Below, in pieces: positions 61,172 to 64,000 of a DNA stretch of 64,000 nucleotides; position 1 is the stretch's first letter, and every line of letters starts with the position of its first letter. Location: positions 219,338 through 283,337 of the forward strand of contig NZ_LMUD01000047.1 of NCBI RefSeq assembly GCF_009766095.1, read 5' to 3'. This stretch comes from Granulicella sp. S190 (GTDB taxonomy: Bacteria; Acidobacteriota; Terriglobia; Terriglobales; Acidobacteriaceae). The notes under the pieces were generated by a model. It was not told the origin of the DNA. It searched no databases and saw only the letters and a list, made by a program, of their open reading frames with translations. Position numbers and translations under genes: made by a program.

Positions 61172-61921
61172 TTAGCGTTTGGTTAGTCGATCGGACCTAG
61201 ACAATAGCACGTTCAGCGCATATCTCTTCATTACGCGATCGACGAGTTCGTAAACCCAAGGCTGTTCCCTTGGACCTACCACAACTTCACGTATGAGTGC
61301 CCCCGGCTCGATTGGAACGCTTATACCAAGAGGAGTCTCCGGGGGCTGTTGGCCCTGTTGAATTGCGCGTTGATGCTCAGTTGCGAGTTTACTGGGCCAT
61401 ATAATCGCTCGCAGCTCCGCCTCGTGCTCATAGCTCAGGTCCTTCCTCGCACTTCGGACTAACGTGTTGTGGTAGCGTCCTCGCTGAGACCAATCGATAT
61501 ATTCGACGAGGGTGATGTAAACGGCTTCGGGGTGAACTTTTACAGCGCGCTTCAGTTGTCCAACAGTGGACTTTATTCCGATGATTCCGTTTCCTTTGCC
61601 ATACAAATCCCACATTGCAAGAGACTCGTTCGGCTTGGCACGCCAGCAACTGAAATAGGCAGTCGAGCGCATCAACTCCGAGGATAATAGCCAAGGCTGC
61701 TTCCCTCGCGTGGAAACACTGTTGAGGATAACTTCTCGTTCGAATTCTTGAATTTCGGCATCGGTGAGCATGCTCTCCAGTGGGTCACCGAATTGATCCG
61801 CCCGCGCAAACCAGAGACACTTCATTTCAAGCAAATACAGGAATCGCGCGAAATCCATGTAGCGCCACAAAACTGTATCTTCGATGGGAGTGAGCAAGTC
61901 GGGATGTTGGTCGTAAGGCAT
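61172..61921 (-). CDS. DUF2971-family protein
   Basis: The protein is 249 residues from ATG 61921 (an in-frame ATG at 61966 is also possible). DUF2971 features are VLWRYMDFARFLYLLEMKCLWFARADQFGDPLESM, AYFSCWRAKPNESLAMWDLYGKGNGIIGIKST and DLSYEHEAELRAIIW. The function of the family is not settled; members turn up near mobile elements and defence genes, as far as I recall. Codon use is slightly AT-rich. There is no signal or membrane segment. Confidence 0.85.
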   Translation of the reverse strand: MPYDQHPDLLTPIEDTVLWRYMDFARFLYLLEMKCLWFARADQFGDPLESMLTDAEIQEFEREVILNSVSTRGKQPWLLSSELMRSTAYFSCWRAKPNESLAMWDLYGKGNGIIGIKSTVGQLKRAVKVHPEAVYITLVEYIDWSQRGRYHNTLVRSARKDLSYEHEAELRAIIWPSKLATEHQRAIQQGQQPPETPLGISVPIEPGALIREVVVGPREQPWVYELVDRVMKRYALNVLLSRSDRLTKR

Positions 61922-62033
61922 CAACAAAGAGTAATTGGTATGTAGGCGGAATTGTCGTAATAGCATCTATCCGCGCTGGCAAGGCACTCACTTGTCAGAT
62001 CTCATAATCGGGGTCAATGCACTCGCCCTTTCA

Positions 62034-62882
62034 CTAATTAGTCATGAGTTTGTTGTACTTCTCAGCGATTGCTCCCATGGATTCTGTGACATCTAGTTGA
62101 AGCTCGCCATTCGATAGGCTGTCCATAGATCGTTCAACTGAGCCATTAAAAATTTGAATCTCAGTGCCATTAATCCGAAGGTACGCTTCTACTCGTGAGA
62201 CGGTGCTTGTAGAAGCTCTGAGAGATATTCGATCTAAATAAGGGCTAATGCCAATCGCCAGCACTCTGTAATCCCCGAGGCTTTTTATATCCTTGCCTGC
62301 TATTGAGCTCTGATCTAGTATCTGCAATTCCGCGCCGTGGACCCTGACAGTTTCTGAAACTGTTAAACCTCGAGATTGCTGAGACCCAAACGTAAGGACT
62401 TTTCTATCAGGCGTCGCGAGCGCCACTATCGGAGCACTGTCGATATAAGTGGAATTAACCTTGTTGACGTTTTGGGGTGTGCCGAAGACGATTTGTATTC
62501 GAATTCCTAGCGTTTCTATTTTTCCCGAACGAGCTCTTAGCTGGTCGATCGTCTCTTGCGCAGCCGAAAGTTGAAGCACTGCAGAGTGAGCATCATTCGC
62601 AGCCTTCGCAAACTGCTCTTGAGTCTCTGCAAGATCCCTCTTTGCTTGACTCAGCTCGACAATACTATTTTTGGCGTCTCGTGAGGCATCAGAAACACGA
62701 TTGTTAAGAATTTCTTCTTTTTGCTTCTGCGAGCTTCCGCTCAAAAAATCTTTGCGGATACTTAGCTTGTATTGCACATAGGTGAGGGAGAGCGTTATTC
62801 CGCCAAATAGGATGAGTGCCAATTGAGTCCAACTGACAGCCTTACTAACGTCATCTAGTGAATCCCAAAACTTGCTCAGCAT
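62034..62882 (-). CDS. Membrane-anchored coiled-coil protein
   Basis: The 282-residue protein starts at ATG 62882 with AAGGGA upstream. One membrane helix (WTQLALILFGGITLSLTYVQY, about 18-38) is followed by a long coiled coil (about 45-140, rich in Ala/Gln/Glu) and a beta-rich C-terminal domain (IRIQIVFGTPQNV, DRISLRASTSTVSRVEAYLRINGTEIQIFNGS). The plan of helix, coiled coil and small domain parallels the IS1595 passenger protein at 4191-5359, but the C-terminal sequences differ. Function unknown. Confidence 0.75.
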   Translation of the reverse strand: MLSKFWDSLDDVSKAVSWTQLALILFGGITLSLTYVQYKLSIRKDFLSGSSQKQKEEILNNRVSDASRDAKNSIVELSQAKRDLAETQEQFAKAANDAHSAVLQLSAAQETIDQLRARSGKIETLGIRIQIVFGTPQNVNKVNSTYIDSAPIVALATPDRKVLTFGSQQSRGLTVSETVRVHGAELQILDQSSIAGKDIKSLGDYRVLAIGISPYLDRISLRASTSTVSRVEAYLRINGTEIQIFNGSVERSMDSLSNGELQLDVTESMGAIAEKYNKLMTN

Positions 62883-63369
62883 GGATTCCCTTAAGAAAAG
62901 GGCTCCGTCGTTCGGACGGAACCCCTTGTGCGTTTGAACCAAAAATGAAAGTTGTGACGTAATAGAATCAATTGTTTTGTGAGAACTGACGCCGCAAACA
63001 TGAAAGTTAATTTACAGTTTTGATGAAAGTTTCGACGGGCTTTTACGGTTTCGATGAAAGTTTCGGCGTCCATCACAGATTCGATGAAAACGCCACGTGT
63101 CAGTGCTGATCTGTTTGAATATGTGCTATGCCAATCCAAGGTCTCAAGTGGATTTGGCTCTACGGTTCCCATCTGCGATAGCATGATGGGTCAGATGAGT
63201 AATGCCTCCCGAGAACGGTCGTTGAATAGCTCTCCCAACCTGTCAGATCCGGTCGAGCAAAGCGGCTGAGTCCTTCGGCAGTCGGGGCATTCGTCAACAT
63301 TGCCAAGACCTGGTCACTCAAGGATGCCCAGGCCCTGGGTTGCTCGGTACTGTCACTGTCTCCACGCTC
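62883..63369. other. Gene-free stretch with tandem repeats and possible antitoxin remnant
   Basis: GATGAAAG-TTTCG units recur at 63022, 63053 and 63083 (period 30-31 bases). At about 63262-63370 the plus frame reads LSPSAVGAFVNIAKTWSLKDAQALGC, which weakly recalls MbcA/ParS-type antitoxins, but it has no intact start. I do not call a gene. Confidence 0.4.
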
Positions 63370-63639
63370 CTAGAATGGAAGCCCGAGGAGGGCTGAACAC
63401 TCGACGAGGACAAGCTCATGCGAATCTCCCTCTATTGGGCCGCGGTAGCTTTGACCTCCAATGATTTTGTGCTCTCGCCAGAAGATGAAGTAGCTGTGAT
63501 GAGGTAAAAATACTGAGTTCCAACCACGACATTGGTATCGACGAAACAGCGGCTCCTCGTCGTAAAGAACCTTCTCGAAGAACTCATTCGCTAAGCCGCT
63601 GACGCGACTCATTTCTGTGTCTGGACTGAATTCAAGCAT
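63370..63639 (-). CDS. Hypothetical protein
   Basis: The 89-residue protein has an alpha/beta mix (SGLANEFFEKVLYDEEPLFRRYQCRGWNSVFLPHHSYFIFWREHKI). No signal or membrane segment is seen, and no strong ribosome site precedes ATG 63639. A His/aromatic-rich centre is the only notable feature. Unrecognised. Confidence 0.5.
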   Translation of the reverse strand: MLEFSPDTEMSRVSGLANEFFEKVLYDEEPLFRRYQCRGWNSVFLPHHSYFIFWREHKIIGGQSYRGPIEGDSHELVLVECSALLGLPF

Positions 63640-63725
63640 GGGAAATCGCTGTTGTATTGAGCTTGGGCTCGCCTATTTATGTTTGTCGTGCTCGTCGAAG
63701 TTGAGCTCTGTTGTTGGGCCGATGT

Positions 63726-64000
63726 TTACGTCTGCCCAGCCTTCCACCAGTGATACTTAGCAACGAAAATTACTATCTCACCAGGTTTTGCTTCAGCTTT
63801 ATTGTTTGCGGCCTTACCGCAATGATTGTCCCCAACTATCCCAGAGGCAACGACCTCATTAAGCGAAAAGAGACCGGTAGAGCATTGAATGCCAACCTGA
63901 CCTCCCCCCAAAACCCGCACGTTTGTGAATACGAATTTATCCCGTCGCCGGAGCTGTGGCAAAGTGGGAAACGCTGGAGGCGTTTTCCAAGCAGGCGTAG
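63726..64000 (-). CDS. Hypothetical protein, 5' end cut by window edge
   Basis: The frame stays open from the right edge to TAA at 63726, giving at least 90 residues including KFVFTNVRVLGGGQVGIQCSTGLFSLNEVVASGIVGDNHCG and AKPGEIVIFVAKYHWWKAGQT. The TTG at 63962 is an internal codon rather than a clear start. Strand-rich with Gly turns; the family is not recognised. Confidence 0.55.
   Translation of the reverse strand, partial: TPAWKTPPAFPTLPQLRRRDKFVFTNVRVLGGGQVGIQCSTGLFSLNEVVASGIVGDNHCGKAANNKAEAKPGEIVIFVAKYHWWKAGQT

Noticed and set aside
63020..63092. CRISPR-like or iteron array from the GATGAAAG units
   Set aside because: Only three units with a 30-31 base period and no replication gene or cas gene nearby.
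63259..63372. MbcA/ParS-type antitoxin gene
   Set aside because: Only a weak local resemblance (LSPSAVGAFVNIAKTW) without a start codon or a partner toxin.

Overview
The window looks like chromosomal DNA of an acidobacterium of the Terriglobia/Acidobacteriaceae type (Edaphobacter/Granulicella-like). That placement is by family content and not by a marker-gene search: large TonB-dependent receptors with an N-terminal carboxypeptidase-regulatory-like domain, a MacB-like permease of the kind called acidobacterial duplicated orphan permease, lactonase-type beta-propeller lipoproteins, a large He_PIG-repeat surface lipoprotein, a PEP-CTERM protein, and many short dispersed palindromic repeats.

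Layout. 1-4 kb: a truncated secreted protein, pyrH, an acyltransferase, and two copies of a dispersed non-coding repeat. 4079-6532: a complete IS1595-family element with 8-bp target duplications and passenger genes, inserted inside one of those repeat copies. 6.9-13.9 kb: two beta-propeller lipoproteins, an MCE/MlaD protein, acpS and an orphan LolD/MacB-type ATPase. 14-27 kb: a cupin/JmjC-like protein, an RHH antitoxin-like protein, a He_PIG lipoprotein, an OmpA-family protein, and small conserved genes (DUF1330, YceI, DinB-like, PH-domain, a 36-residue membrane peptide). 27-31 kb: a thioredoxin-reductase-like flavoprotein and CadD-like transporter inside a graveyard of TonB-receptor and reductase fragments. 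31.8-43.2 kb: a sugar-utilisation-type locus (LacI-family regulator, GH2 glycosidase, TonB receptor, VOC protein, TolB-like protein) whose promoters share a palindrome of the type TGATAWCGWTATCA. 44-47 kb: tautomerase, secreted and PEP-CTERM proteins among REP-like repeats.

The most interesting region is 47321-60224. It ends in three overlapping tyrosine recombinases (the recombinase-in-trio, RIT, arrangement). It is bounded by inverted repeats (39 of 47 positions identical, with a perfect 20-bp core) placed at 47344-47390 and 60181-60227. It sits inside a copy of the host REP-like repeat, which can be rebuilt across the two ends with GCGATG at each junction. Between the ends is visibly AT-richer cargo: a complete graspetide (omega-ester/amide RiPP) cluster. 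The cluster has a 53-residue precursor with a PFGLEFLEE leader motif, two MvdC/MvdD-type ATP-grasp ligases, a C39-peptidase ABC exporter, a secreted TPR/thioredoxin-like protein and a MacB-like permease. I read it as a transposable graspetide biosynthesis and export cassette. The family assignments are strong; the product structure, its role and the mobility are inferred.

Right of the element, 60.3-64 kb holds a VOC protein, a dense REP cluster, a DUF2971 protein, a membrane coiled-coil protein and small unknown genes, the last running off the window edge. GC and codon statements are by eye; no searches were run.
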